Positions 16,845 through 24,731 of a stretch of DNA of 40,934 bases are shown piece after piece. The position numbers and the translations under genes were made by a program. The stretch's first letter is position 1, and every line of letters starts with the position of its first letter. Source of the stretch: Candidatus Gastranaerophilales bacterium (GTDB lineage: Bacteria; Cyanobacteriota; Vampirovibrionia; Gastranaerophilales; Gastranaerophilaceae). The stretch is taken from assembly GCA_944324185.1 (NCBI GenBank), contig CALUVI010000016.1, forward strand, positions 1 to 40,934, in the 5' to 3' direction. A model generated the notes under the pieces. That model had not been told where the DNA came from, ran no database searches, and worked only from the letters and a program-made list of their open reading frames with translations.

Positions 16845-18590
16845 TTACAAATTATTTATTGCCGTTATCACGACTTCTGCTGCTTCTTCGGGCTTCATTG
16901 CAGTTTTTTCGTCTGTTTCACGGATTTTAAATTCTACATTACCTTCCGCAATTGATTTTCCGACAATAATCTGATAAGGGAACCCGATTAAATCAGCGTC
17001 TTTAAACTTAACTCCGGCACGTTCGTCTCTGTCGTCAATCACAACTTCTGCGCCGTGTTTTTTGAGAGTAACATAAATATCATTTGCAACTCTCATTTGC
17101 TCTTCATCCTTTGTGCTCACCGGAATCACTATTGCATGATAAGGCGCAATTGCCAGAGGCCATTTGATACCGTGCTCGTCATAGTGTGCTTCAACTGCAG
17201 CAGCAGCAGTTCTTGAAATCCCGATACCGTAGCATCCCATAATATACGGCTGGGTTTTGCCGTTCTGATCCAGATAAACCGCATTCATCGGCTTAGAATA
17301 CTTTGTACCGAGCTGGAAAATATTACCGACTTCGATACCTCTTGTAACTTTAAGCGGCTTACCGCACTGCGGGCAAAGTTCTCCGGCTTCTACAAGACGT
17401 ATATCCGTAACTGTCTCCGGCAGCTTTACATCCAACGCCCAATTGTATCCTACACCGTGTTTGTCTTTTTGGTTAACTCCGATTACAAAATTCTTCATAT
17501 CTTTTACAGTTTCATCGGCTATAACAGTAATTTCATAACCGTTATATTCCTTCAAACCCTGTGGTCCGATGAATCCTTTTGCGGCATCAAAACCGTTTAC
17601 CCCCATCATCTCTTCAATCTCGCCTGCAGTTGCAATCCTTATATCAGAACCGCCGGCTGCATTCATAAGCTTGGTTTCTTCTACCTGCTTATCTCCTCTT
17701 ATTAAGGCTAAAACCGGTTTCTTATCCACAATATAAACCAGAGTTTTAACAATCAGTGTTGAAGGAATCTTTAAGAAATCACAAAGCTCTTCAATTGAAT
17801 GTGTTTCAGGCGTATCAACAATTTTGGCAGATGTCCACTCTCCTGTTATATTAGCTCCTGCAGGTAGTTTTGAAACAGCGTGGTTTGAATTTGCGGAATA
17901 ATCGCAGCTGTCACAATAAAACACATCGTTTTCACCTGCATCAGTATCAGTAATTACCATAAACTCATGGCTTACACTTCCGCCGATTGCGCCTGAGTCA
18001 GACTGAACCATTTTGGTATTTAATCCGCAGCGTTTGAATATTTTTGTATAAGCTTTTGCCATATTTTCATATTCTTTTTCCAGTCCTTCCTGAGTCATAT
18101 CAAAGCTGTAGGCGTCTTTCATAATAAATTCCCTGCCTCTTAAAAGTCCGAAACGCGGACGGACTTCGTCACGGAATTTTGACTGAATCTGGTATAAATT
18201 AACCGGTAATTGTTTGTAAGATTTTAAACCATCCCGCGCAATAGAAGTAATAATCTCTTCATGAGTCGGACCTAAGCACATTTCACGGTTATGTCTGTCT
18301 CTCAAGCGCATAAGTTCCTTACCGTAAACTTCCCATCTGCCTGATTCTTCCCAGAGTTCTTTTGGCTGCACAAACGGCATCAAAAGTTCCTGAGCCCCGG
18401 CTGCGTCCATTTCTTCACGAACAATATTTTCAATTTTCTTCAAAACTCTCCACATAAGCGGTAAATAATTATATACCCCGGAGGTGAGTTTTCTTATATA
18501 TCCGGCTCTTACAAGCAATTTATGAGAAATAACCTCTGCATCAGAAGGAAATTCTCTTAAAGTCTGTACAAACAATTTTGACATTTTCAT
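16845..18590 (-). CDS. proS: Prolyl-tRNA synthetase, bacterial type with editing insertion
   Basis: Charges tRNA-Pro and edits mischarged Ala-tRNA-Pro. The 581-residue protein has class II motif 1 near residues 40-80 (GVYNYLPLMWRVLKKIENIV). Motif 2 is at about 135-165 (QIQSKFRDEVRPRFGLLRGR). The YbaK-like editing domain lies between motifs 2 and 3 (about 225-390). Motif 3 is around GCYGIGISRTAAAAVEAHYD, and the anticodon domain is at the C-terminus. AAAGGGG lies 11 bases from the chosen ATG; a second ATG two codons later is also possible. It is a single gene flanked by repeats on its 3' side. I see no T-box leader. Confidence 0.97.
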   Translation of the reverse strand: MKMSKLFVQTLREFPSDAEVISHKLLVRAGYIRKLTSGVYNYLPLMWRVLKKIENIVREEMDAAGAQELLMPFVQPKELWEESGRWEVYGKELMRLRDRHNREMCLGPTHEEIITSIARDGLKSYKQLPVNLYQIQSKFRDEVRPRFGLLRGREFIMKDAYSFDMTQEGLEKEYENMAKAYTKIFKRCGLNTKMVQSDSGAIGGSVSHEFMVITDTDAGENDVFYCDSCDYSANSNHAVSKLPAGANITGEWTSAKIVDTPETHSIEELCDFLKIPSTLIVKTLVYIVDKKPVLALIRGDKQVEETKLMNAAGGSDIRIATAGEIEEMMGVNGFDAAKGFIGPQGLKEYNGYEITVIADETVKDMKNFVIGVNQKDKHGVGYNWALDVKLPETVTDIRLVEAGELCPQCGKPLKVTRGIEVGNIFQLGTKYSKPMNAVYLDQNGKTQPYIMGCYGIGISRTAAAAVEAHYDEHGIKWPLAIAPYHAIVIPVSTKDEEQMRVANDIYVTLKKHGAEVVIDDRDERAGVKFKDADLIGFPYQIIVGKSIAEGNVEFKIRETDEKTAMKPEEAAEVVITAINNL

Positions 18591-18665
18591 GGTTTCATAT
18601 TCCCCTTTAATATTTAATATACGTAAATTTTATCATGAAAAGAGAAAAGGCAAAATTATTAAAGA

Positions 18666-18694
18666 TAGACAGCTTTTATTAAATACTGTAATAT
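18666..18694 (+). promoter_or_regulatory. Promoter of the 24-residue peptide gene
   Basis: TAGACA (18666-18671), a 17-base spacer and TAATAT (18689-18694) predict a start near 18701, giving a leader of about 68 bases before the peptide ATG. Confidence 0.55.
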
Positions 18695-18768
18695 AAATCT
18701 GTAGGGCTTGCACAATGCAACTTCGTTACACACAATTTTCAGAGAAATTGAACGAAAGGAGGCAGGCT

Positions 18769-18843
18769 ATGGTTGACAAAATAATAATGCTACTACTGGC
18801 TTTTTCAATCGCAGTAATAGCATTAAAATTGATTCAACTGTAG
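18769..18843 (+). CDS. Tiny hydrophobic membrane peptide, candidate type I toxin
   Basis: A 24-residue peptide beginning MVDKIIMLLLAFSIAV: one transmembrane helix with a charged N-terminus, a Lys near the C-terminus and nothing else. It resembles in size and layout the small holin-like/TxpA-Fst type toxins, though I do not claim homology. The start is set by a consensus AGGAGG (18757-18762) six bases before the ATG. An in-frame upstream ATG at 18715 would add 18 residues but has no such signal. The gene has its own promoter, a terminator right after the stop, and a strong opposing promoter that would make an antisense RNA over its 3' half. It is unlike the neighbouring housekeeping genes and lies in an otherwise empty 480-base gap. 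Confidence 0.6.
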   Translation: MVDKIIMLLLAFSIAVIALKLIQL

Positions 18844-18893
18844 GGTGCAGAGGGCTCTTAAGGCTAGCTTAACTCTTAGGAGCACCGCCCTAC
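18778..18893 (-). ncRNA. Predicted antisense RNA to the membrane peptide gene
   Basis: A promoter at 18900-18928 predicts initiation near 18893 inside the peptide mRNA's terminator. Inside the peptide gene lies an inverted repeat (18786-18798/18812-18824). Its only mismatch is C-A in the mRNA but G-U in the antisense strand, and on that strand it is followed by attatttt. It therefore looks like the terminator of a ~116-base antisense RNA. Such a 3'-overlapping pair is the layout of TxpA/RatA-type type I systems. Predicted from sequence only. Confidence 0.45.
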
Positions 18894-18899
18894 TTTTAT
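18842..18899 (+). terminator. Terminator of the membrane peptide gene
   Basis: The sequence gtagggtgc pairs with gcaccgccctac, with a two-base bulge. The interior (ctcttaag.../...cttaggag) extends the hairpin, and ttttatatt follows. It begins at the stop codon of the peptide. Confidence 0.7.
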
Positions 18900-18928
18900 A
18901 TTATTTACTATATTGCAATGTTTGTCAA
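18900..18928 (-). promoter_or_regulatory. Antisense promoter facing the peptide gene
   Basis: On the minus strand TTGACA (perfect -35, 18923-18928), a 17-base spacer and AATAAT (18900-18905). No minus-strand gene follows it before the end of proS, so its only evident product is an antisense RNA over the peptide gene. Confidence 0.6.
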
Positions 18929-18976
18929 GCTTACGACGTATAAATAAAAATACATGTAAATTGCCCGATAAAGTTA

Positions 18977-19005
18977 TTGCACAAAAAAACATAGTGTGAT
19001 AGAAT
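18977..19005 (+). promoter_or_regulatory. Promoter of the small gene-ribF-formyltransferase operon
   Basis: TTGCAC (18977-18982), a 17-base spacer and TAGAAT (19000-19005) lie about 70 bases before the ATG at 19075. I find no FMN riboswitch (RFN element) in the leader. Confidence 0.55.
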
Positions 19006-19074
19006 TATCTTACGGAACGGATTTTACCCTTCAAAGTGTGATCTGTTTTGTGTGGTATTAGAAAAGGGGTGGCT

Positions 19075-19311
19075 ATGCTAGTTTCTGCAATATCTACAAA
19101 TAACAACAACGGCTATAATGTAAGCAGTAATATGCCTTTCTACAACAGCCGTAGCAATGAAACTATCGGAGATACGGCGTTTAATTCCCTAACCCCTAAT
19201 AAAAAAGTTGTCAGTCAGGATAAAACCCCTCAGGTTTTTGATAATATTAATGAATGGCAAAACTTCTGCCACAAACAGATTTTAGGCGAAAAACTCAACG
19301 TAATAGCTTAG
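19075..19311 (+). CDS. Small uncharacterised protein
   Basis: A 78-residue, Asn/Ser-rich protein starting MLVSAISTNNNNGYNVSSNM, without membrane segments. The N-terminal half looks disordered; a short helix (DNINEWQNFCHKQILGEKLN) ends the chain. The ATG at 19075 is preceded by AAAGGGG; the slightly longer upstream frame has no such signal. It ends 9 bases before ribF, so it is probably the first gene of that operon. I recognise no family. Its low-complexity start resembles the leaders of other lineage-specific proteins here. Confidence 0.6.
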   Translation: MLVSAISTNNNNGYNVSSNMPFYNSRSNETIGDTAFNSLTPNKKVVSQDKTPQVFDNINEWQNFCHKQILGEKLNVIA

Positions 19312-19320
19312 TTTTTAAAT

Positions 19321-20163
19321 ATGAAAAAGGGTTTGATTTTAGGTTTTTTTGACGGCGTGCATATAGCTCATCAGGCTGTTATTACTTCTGCCGTAAATTA
19401 TGCGGAATACCCTGTCCTTATTACTTTTAAAGACTCTCCGGCAAAGTATTTTAAGAGGGAATATAAATACATTTATCCGCGGCATAAATCTGTTGAAAAA
19501 ATCAAAACGCTTGGCGTGAAAGAAGTTGTGGAGCTTGATTTTGAAGAGATTGCTAATATAAGCGCCGAAGAATATCTGAAATTCTTGATAGAAAAATACA
19601 ATCCTGTCTCAATCTCCACCGGTTTTAATCACACCTTCGGCAGAAACAAATCCGGAAATCCGGAGTTTCTTGAGGCATGCCGGAAAAAATACGGATATGA
19701 GTATTTTTGCGTTGAGCCGCAAAAATATAATGGCGAAGTTGTAAGCTCTTCCCTTATAAAAGACTTTTTACAAGAAGGAAAAATAGAAGTTGCAAACAGG
19801 CTTTTAGGGAGCAATTTTTCACTGGAAGGCGAGGTTGTACATGGCGCTCAAATCGGGAGAACAATCGGGTTTCCGACTGCAAATATAAAATATCCTGATG
19901 AGATTGTGCGTATTCCGTTTGGAGTTTATGCAGGAAAAACCCAATTTGGCGCCGCCATAATCAACTGGGGCATGAAGCCTACTGTACACAACACTAAAGA
20001 GCCTGTTGTTGAGGCTCATATTATCGGGTTTAGCGGAAATCTCTACGGTGAAACAATAGAGCTTGAAATTATAAAAAAAATACGGGATGAAAGGAAATTC
20101 GATTCGCTTGAAGAATTGAAAATACAGATAAATAAGGACAGGGAAGAATGCTTAAAGTTGTAA
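19321..20163 (+). CDS. ribF: RibF, bifunctional riboflavin kinase/FAD synthetase
   Basis: Makes FMN from riboflavin and then FAD. The 280-residue chain has the nucleotidyltransferase domain first, with GFFDGVHIAHQ (8-18), STGFNHTFGRNKSGN (99-113) and SSSLIKDFL (142-150; the usual SSTRIR motif is altered to SSSLIK). The kinase domain follows, with GRTIGFPTANI (179-189), GVYAG (201-205) and the catalytic Glu in VEAHI (Glu231). The first residues are trimmed relative to longer homologues. It overlaps the following formyltransferase gene by 16 bases, so translation is probably coupled. MnmG in this window is an FAD enzyme that would use the product. Confidence 0.95.
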   Translation: MKKGLILGFFDGVHIAHQAVITSAVNYAEYPVLITFKDSPAKYFKREYKYIYPRHKSVEKIKTLGVKEVVELDFEEIANISAEEYLKFLIEKYNPVSISTGFNHTFGRNKSGNPEFLEACRKKYGYEYFCVEPQKYNGEVVSSSLIKDFLQEGKIEVANRLLGSNFSLEGEVVHGAQIGRTIGFPTANIKYPDEIVRIPFGVYAGKTQFGAAIINWGMKPTVHNTKEPVVEAHIIGFSGNLYGETIELEIIKKIRDERKFDSLEELKIQINKDREECLKL

Positions 20164-21101
20164 TTATAGGCTACGGCGAGATGTTCACCAATCTTATAGC
20201 GGGAACTCTTGATGCAGGATGTGAAATTGCCGGAGTTTTAAGGAAAGATACGGTTAAATACCACCCTCTCTGGAAAAAATTAAGAGATTTAATCAATCCG
20301 TCTGTTGAATATAATTACATAAAAAGTTATTCTATTCCGGAGATTGAGGCAAGGGGAGTAAATACAAAAGAATTTAAGAATGCGCTTTTAAAGATTAATC
20401 CCGATATAATTCTTGTTGGTTCGTGGGGAGAAAAAATCGGCAAAGAAATATATGATTTACCAAAAATTGCAGCGATAAATGCACACCCTTCACTGCTTCC
20501 AAAATACAGAGGTCCTAATCCGTATTTCTGGACAATCAGGAATCAGGAGCAGGAAAGCGGGGTTACTTTTCACCTTATAGACAAAGGGCTTGATACCGGC
20601 GCAATTCTGGCGCAGGAGGAGATTAAAATTTATCCTTCCGACACCGGAAAATCTTTGAAAGAGCGGACTGTACTTCTTGCCCGCGGTGTGGTTTGCGACC
20701 TTTTAAATGCCTTGAGGGAAGATGTTATAATCCCTCTCCGGCAAAGAGAGGACAGGGCAAGTTATTTTTCACATCCGGAGGAATTGGAACTTAATTTTAC
20801 AGGAAGTGCAGAAGAAAACGATGCTCTTATAAGAGCAATTTATCCGTGGGGTGAAGCGTATTTTTACCATAATGATACCTGTTTTGCAGTAAAAGGTCAC
20901 AGGACGGAAATTTTTGAAAACAATACAACATATAAAGAAGCAGGAACTATTACTGAGATTGATTCAAAAAATCGTACAATAAGCGTTTTATGCGGAAACA
21001 ATAAAATTATAAAGTTTAATATAATCTTATATAAACACATTGACCGGCTGTTTACCGGAAACTATATAAAAAGAGAAATGAAAGAAGGAGATATTCTCTA
21101 A
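20148..21101 (+). CDS. Formyltransferase of the Fmt/ArnA family
   Basis: Transfers a formyl group from 10-formyltetrahydrofolate. The catalytic Asn111, His113 and Asp149 triad is present in INAHPSLLPKYRGPNPYFW and DKGLDTGAILAQ, with the SLLP signature. The C-terminal third (about 205-310) has the layout of the Fmt C-terminal beta domain (FTGSAEENDALIRAIYPWGE), although shorter. The N-terminus lacks the canonical Fmt start and carries a different segment at residues 32-65. It may be the genome's methionyl-tRNA formyltransferase or a relative acting on a nucleotide sugar; without seeing a second fmt I cannot decide. It is coupled to ribF by overlap. Confidence 0.82.
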   Translation: MLKVVIIGYGEMFTNLIAGTLDAGCEIAGVLRKDTVKYHPLWKKLRDLINPSVEYNYIKSYSIPEIEARGVNTKEFKNALLKINPDIILVGSWGEKIGKEIYDLPKIAAINAHPSLLPKYRGPNPYFWTIRNQEQESGVTFHLIDKGLDTGAILAQEEIKIYPSDTGKSLKERTVLLARGVVCDLLNALREDVIIPLRQREDRASYFSHPEELELNFTGSAEENDALIRAIYPWGEAYFYHNDTCFAVKGHRTEIFENNTTYKEAGTITEIDSKNRTISVLCGNNKIIKFNIILYKHIDRLFTGNYIKREMKEGDIL

Positions 21102-21442
21102 AGCTTATCCCATTCTCCGTTTTCAATAAGCTTTCTTATCTCAGCTTTGACATCCATATCATCGGTTTTTGCCTGCAGTTCTTTTATTAATTTTTCTTTT
21201 TCTTCCGCCGTAAGATTTGCAATATGAGAATTTTGGCCGGTCATTTGTTTTATTTGCTCTATAGTTGGTTTCTTTTTAGCTCTTACGGCAAGAATTGCGG
21301 CTGTCGCAACACCTGCCGCTGCAAGGATTGCAAGCGCAACTTCCGGTGAGACGGTATTATTTTTGTCCTTCCGGTTGTTTTTCTTTCCGTCAGACATTAT
21401 TGCATAATCCTCTGTTTTGACTGGTAAAACTTCAATAGACAT
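21098..21442 (-). CDS. Small single-pass membrane protein, uncharacterised
   Basis: A 114-residue protein with a basic N-terminal segment, one Ala-rich transmembrane helix (residues about 33-52, VALAILAAAGVATAAILAVR) and a C-terminal cytoplasmic or periplasmic helical tail rich in Glu and Lys (LTAEEKEKLIKELQAKTDDM). No family recognised. It converges with the formyltransferase gene, overlapping its last four bases. It has an AAAGGTT ribosome binding site upstream of the ATG. Orientation in the membrane is uncertain. Confidence 0.65.
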   Translation of the reverse strand: MSIEVLPVKTEDYAIMSDGKKNNRKDKNNTVSPEVALAILAAAGVATAAILAVRAKKKPTIEQIKQMTGQNSHIANLTAEEKEKLIKELQAKTDDMDVKAEIRKLIENGEWDKL

Positions 21443-21539
21443 ATTTTTAACCTTTCTATATATATAAAAACATTCCGGTAAGAAAAATTGCTGACTCAGG
21501 TAAATTCTTTTTTAAACAAGCTTATGTTAAAATATTTTT

Positions 21540-21905
21540 ATGACAGAACTTGCACTGAGAAATTATGCTCATTTAGGCGACGCTATCTGGGAGATTTTTG
21601 TAAGAGAGTATGTTATTTACAAAACCTCTAATCCGAAAACTCTCCACAAACTTACTACAGAACGTGTAAATGCGACATTTCAAGCCGATATGCTGCATTT
21701 TATTGAAGAAGATTTGGCAGAAGAAGAAAAAGAACTTGCAAGACGCGGCAGAAACCTGCCGATACCCGTCGGGCGCAAGGCAATACAGAATACTTACCGC
21801 CCGGCAACAGCATTTGAAGTTCTAATAGGGTACTGGTACCTGCATAACAAAGACCGGCTAAATTTTTTCTATAACAAATTTAAATCAACAGAATTCTTCA
21901 AGTAA
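21540..21905 (+). CDS. mrnC: Mini-ribonuclease 3
   Basis: RNase III-family nuclease lacking a dsRNA-binding domain; in Bacillus it matures 23S rRNA. The 121-residue protein has ALRNYAHLGDAIWEIFVREY with the catalytic Asp (Asp14). The conserved LHKLTTERVNATFQADML helix and RRGRN follow, then the second acidic motif in YRPATAFEVLIGYWYL. Its length is normal for the family. It is monocistronic on the plus strand and converges with the TPR gene across 2 bases. The family occurs in Firmicutes and cyanobacteria, consistent with the proposed host. Confidence 0.93.
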   Translation: MTELALRNYAHLGDAIWEIFVREYVIYKTSNPKTLHKLTTERVNATFQADMLHFIEEDLAEEEKELARRGRNLPIPVGRKAIQNTYRPATAFEVLIGYWYLHNKDRLNFFYNKFKSTEFFK

Positions 21906-21907
21906 TA

Positions 21908-22945
21908 CTAATTTATCCCGAGCTCACCGTTAATTCTCTCCTGATAATCAAGTAATATCGGACTGTCCGGCTGCTCCTGCGCCAGTACATTTAATTCCTT
22001 TCTTGCAAGAGCAAGATAGCCAGTATCATAAAGAATTATAGCCTTAAGTAAATTTGCCTCAAAAAAATTATCTTGTAATTCTTCAAGCGCTCTTTTGTAA
22101 TGTTTTTCAGAGTAATACAGATTTGCAAGCGCAAAATGATAATTCCTGTTATCAGGGCACAGGGTAATTGCATGATTGTAATACTGCTTGGCAAATGTTG
22201 TATCTCCCTGCTTAAAATATATATTTGCAAGATTAAAATAATATTCATCGTTTTTCGGCGCAAGTTTTATAGCACGCATTACAAAATCCTTTGCCGCTTT
22301 AAAGTTCCCCTGATAACTTTCTACCGCTCCGCAGAAGTTTAAAAGTTCGGGATTTTCATTATCTTCCGAAAGCTTATTTAAAAGCTCTATACACTTATCT
22401 TTTTTATTCCGTGCATAATATACCTGTCCGAGAGTCAACAAAATATCCTGATTATCAGGCTCTTTTTCCAGTGCCTTATACAAAAGCTCTTCTGATTTTT
22501 CAAATTCTTTTTTATTATAAAAAGCCCGTGCCTGCTCAAGATATATCTCTGCATCAGGATTTTCTATATTGTACTCAAAAATCTCATCAAACTTGCCCTG
22601 TTTATTTAATAATTTTAAAATTCTTACAAGATCAGAAAGATTACGGGAAATGCAATATATATTTTTAGCAGTCTGCTCCGCCTCAGGAAGAGCATTCTTA
22701 TCAATAAATATTTTCTCCAGAAGTTTTAAAGCCTCTATATGCTCCGGATTCTTATCCAAAATCTGTTCTATATAACCCAGCGCCTTTTCTTCATTTTGCA
22801 TTTTGTAATACAAATCCGCAATCTCAAGAAGAAGTTCCGTACTGCTGTTATCCTCTTCCAGAGCTTTATAAAAGACTTCTATTGCACGCTTATAATGTCC
22901 TCTGTTCTTTAAGGTAAAACCTTCCTGTAATAAATTTTTAATCAT
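21908..22945 (-). CDS. Tetratricopeptide-repeat protein
   Basis: A 345-residue protein made almost wholly of about nine 34-residue TPR units, for example GHYKRAIEVFYKALEEDNSS (near 16-35), KEFEKSEELLYKALEKEPDN and KEHYKRALEEL-type segments. There is no signal peptide or membrane helix, so it is probably cytoplasmic and serves as a scaffold for protein interactions. It overlaps the upstream DivIC-like gene by 8 bases, so the two are translated from one mRNA and may act together. Partners are unknown. Confidence 0.88.
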   Translation of the reverse strand: MIKNLLQEGFTLKNRGHYKRAIEVFYKALEEDNSSTELLLEIADLYYKMQNEEKALGYIEQILDKNPEHIEALKLLEKIFIDKNALPEAEQTAKNIYCISRNLSDLVRILKLLNKQGKFDEIFEYNIENPDAEIYLEQARAFYNKKEFEKSEELLYKALEKEPDNQDILLTLGQVYYARNKKDKCIELLNKLSEDNENPELLNFCGAVESYQGNFKAAKDFVMRAIKLAPKNDEYYFNLANIYFKQGDTTFAKQYYNHAITLCPDNRNYHFALANLYYSEKHYKRALEELQDNFFEANLLKAIILYDTGYLALARKELNVLAQEQPDSPILLDYQERINGELGIN

Positions 22946-23372
22946 GTTTCGTCAACTTTATCAGTCTTGAGACTGCATCCTTTTCTGTTTTCTCTTCTTC
23001 TTCCTGTTTGTTAATTATAACCAGAACTTCGTCCTCACTTGACATTTTTAAATTATTTCTGGCAATAGCCTCAAGCCCCGTAACATTTGAAAAATTCTTT
23101 ATATTATCCTGAAGCTGCTCATTCAAAGCTTTTGCGGCATTTCTTGTCTTTGTAATCTGAACAATTTTAGCCTTATATGAAACTATTTTAGAAATGTTTA
23201 AAACCGCGCTTACCGTAATCTGAAACAAACACAGAAGCAGAATTATGGTAAGAAAAGAGTAATAAAATCCGTTTGAGGATGAAGTCTTTGGAACTTTTTT
23301 CTCATCCCGCCTTTTTTTATCCGTATTTATAACTCTTTTAGGGCGTTTCTGCTCCCTTGCGTATCTTTTCAT
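22938..23372 (-). CDS. DivIC/FtsB-like septum formation protein
   Basis: A bitopic division protein candidate of 144 residues. It has a Lys/Arg-rich cytoplasmic N-terminus (1-33), one transmembrane helix (about 37-58, YYSFLTIILLLCLFQITVSA) and a coiled coil (about 65-92). The family motif VTGLEAIARNNLKMSSEDEV matches the extracytoplasmic ARxxLxM...GE motif of DivIC/FtsB. These proteins bridge FtsL and FtsQ in the divisome. The acidic tail is extended. It overlaps the TPR gene downstream. A specific name (divIC or ftsB) would go beyond what the sequence shows. Confidence 0.8.
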   Translation of the reverse strand: MKRYAREQKRPKRVINTDKKRRDEKKVPKTSSSNGFYYSFLTIILLLCLFQITVSAVLNISKIVSYKAKIVQITKTRNAAKALNEQLQDNIKNFSNVTGLEAIARNNLKMSSEDEVLVIINKQEEEEKTEKDAVSRLIKLTKHD

Positions 23373-23401
23373 AAGTTAATTATATAAAATTTTCGGGTTA
23401 A

Positions 23402-24121
23402 TTACAACTTAAATCCGGTAGAAAAACTTACGGCGGAACTTCTCCCCCCGTTCGCGTAATAAGACTGCGCTACACCCAGTTCAAATTTCAATGAATCAGC
23501 ATATTTTTTGAGTGCCGGACTGTATACAATAGTGATTTCATTTTTATTCTTAGGCGCATTTACATAATTTGTAAAACTGTCTTTTAATGTCAATTTATCA
23601 GTAATATGCCATTCCGGCGTAACACTTACCGTTCCGTATTGCGAGCCTATATCCTGAGAAGCCGAGCGTTTAAATTTTGTCTCAAAAGAGAAAATCTTTG
23701 GCGCGTCATACCTTAAAAAAACACCGGTTGATGACTCCATTTGTGAAAGAGACAATTCTTCACCCCAGAGAGTTCCGTAAGTTATACCTTTAAAGCTTTC
23801 GGACAGAGTCCCGCTCAAAGGAAGTATATCCTTCAGATTATTTCTTGTTACTGCCGCCCTTGCAAGGGCACTCCTGGGCGTGTTTGTATTTGACATAATA
23901 TTTAATATTTTTACCGGTATAGTTACCGAACGCTGCGGAATATTAACTTGCGGCTTTTCAATATCATCATCCAGATAAATTGTCTCTACAGGATTATCAT
24001 CATACTCAACCTGTCCTTGCAGCTTATATGTTTCTACAACCGGTTTAACTTCCGGTTCTTCTGAAAATACCGGAAGAAAATTCATAAATATTAAAACCGT
24101 AATTAATAATAATTTGCGCAT
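23402..24121 (-). CDS. Exported protein, probably outer-membrane beta-barrel
   Basis: A 239-residue protein with a signal peptide (MRKLLLITVLIFMNFLPVFS, cleavage near residue 20). A Pro/Val-rich linker follows to about residue 75, and then alternating polar and hydrophobic strands (VFLRYDAPKIFSFETKFK, KLTLKDSFTNYVN, SLKFELGVAQSYYA) end in an aromatic/hydrophobic terminus FSTGFKL. That pattern fits a small beta-barrel with a periplasmic leader. It is transcribed away from ompH, whose gene starts 120 bases away divergently, and an OMP chaperone next door fits. No family name can be given. Confidence 0.65.
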   Translation of the reverse strand: MRKLLLITVLIFMNFLPVFSEEPEVKPVVETYKLQGQVEYDDNPVETIYLDDDIEKPQVNIPQRSVTIPVKILNIMSNTNTPRSALARAAVTRNNLKDILPLSGTLSESFKGITYGTLWGEELSLSQMESSTGVFLRYDAPKIFSFETKFKRSASQDIGSQYGTVSVTPEWHITDKLTLKDSFTNYVNAPKNKNEITIVYSPALKKYADSLKFELGVAQSYYANGGRSSAVSFSTGFKL

Positions 24122-24241
24122 AGCTACATTGTAGATTAAATAAAAGCGGTTTTCAATTATTTTTTGCCTGATTGGAGAATATTATTTTCTCTCAATTTAA
24201 AAGATAAATTAGTAAGAGTTTTGAAAATAGGAGATATTTTT

Positions 24242-24673
24242 ATGAAAAAAAGTTTGTTAATTTTATCAATGGGGGTGTTTATGGTTTCAAACAGCGCTTT
24301 TGCAGCAGAAAATATTGCAGTTGTCGACTTACAGAAAGTTGTAAGCAATTCTGCACAGGTTAAACAATTGAAACAGGAACATGAAAAGAAGATGGAAGAA
24401 TTAAACAAAATTGTCATAAATGCGCGCGGGGAAATTTCAAACACAACTGACAGCACAAAGATTTTACAATTGGAAGAAAAATATACTAACGAATTTAATA
24501 CCAAAAAGGCGGCGCTCGAAAAAGAATACAGCAGCAGGTTAAATGCTATTGAAAAAAATATAAAAGATGAAATTGCTAAAAAAGCTCAGCAGGACAAGTA
24601 TGATTATGTATTTGCAAAAAGTGTCCTCCTCTACGGCGGGAAGGATATTACAAATGATATAAAGGTTAAATAA
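24242..24673 (+). CDS. OmpH/Skp-family periplasmic chaperone
   Basis: Holdase for outer-membrane proteins in transit. The 143-residue protein has a signal peptide (MKKSLLILSMGVFMVSNSAF, cleavage after AFA at 23), the N-terminal strand ENIAVVDLQKVVSNSAQVKQ typical of Skp, a long coiled-coil arm (about 40-115) and a returning strand KYDYVFAKSVLLYGGKDIT, where the usual family motif is YDLVL...Y...DIT. AGGAG upstream and the signal peptide fix the start at 24242, not the longer frame. Presence of Skp indicates a diderm envelope. Confidence 0.92.
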   Translation: MKKSLLILSMGVFMVSNSAFAAENIAVVDLQKVVSNSAQVKQLKQEHEKKMEELNKIVINARGEISNTTDSTKILQLEEKYTNEFNTKKAALEKEYSSRLNAIEKNIKDEIAKKAQQDKYDYVFAKSVLLYGGKDITNDIKVK

Positions 24674-24688
24674 ATACAAGTTTATAAC

Positions 24689-24718
24689 ACTCAAAAAACT
24701 ACTGCATTTTGAGTTTTT
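24689..24718. terminator. Terminator after ompH
   Basis: Arms actcaaaa (24689-24696) and ttttgagt (24707-24714) with a 10-base loop and following tttt. It may also act on the convergent YhaM-like gene. Confidence 0.65.
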
Positions 24719-24731
24719 AAACGTTACAAAC

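Noticed and set aside
18715-18768. Upstream in-frame start for the membrane peptide
   Set aside because: It would give 42 residues but has no Shine-Dalgarno sequence, whereas the internal ATG has a consensus AGGAGG at ideal spacing; kept as a lesser possibility.
18911-19074. FMN riboswitch ahead of ribF
   Set aside because: No RFN consensus stems or loops are recognisable, and a small gene intervenes.
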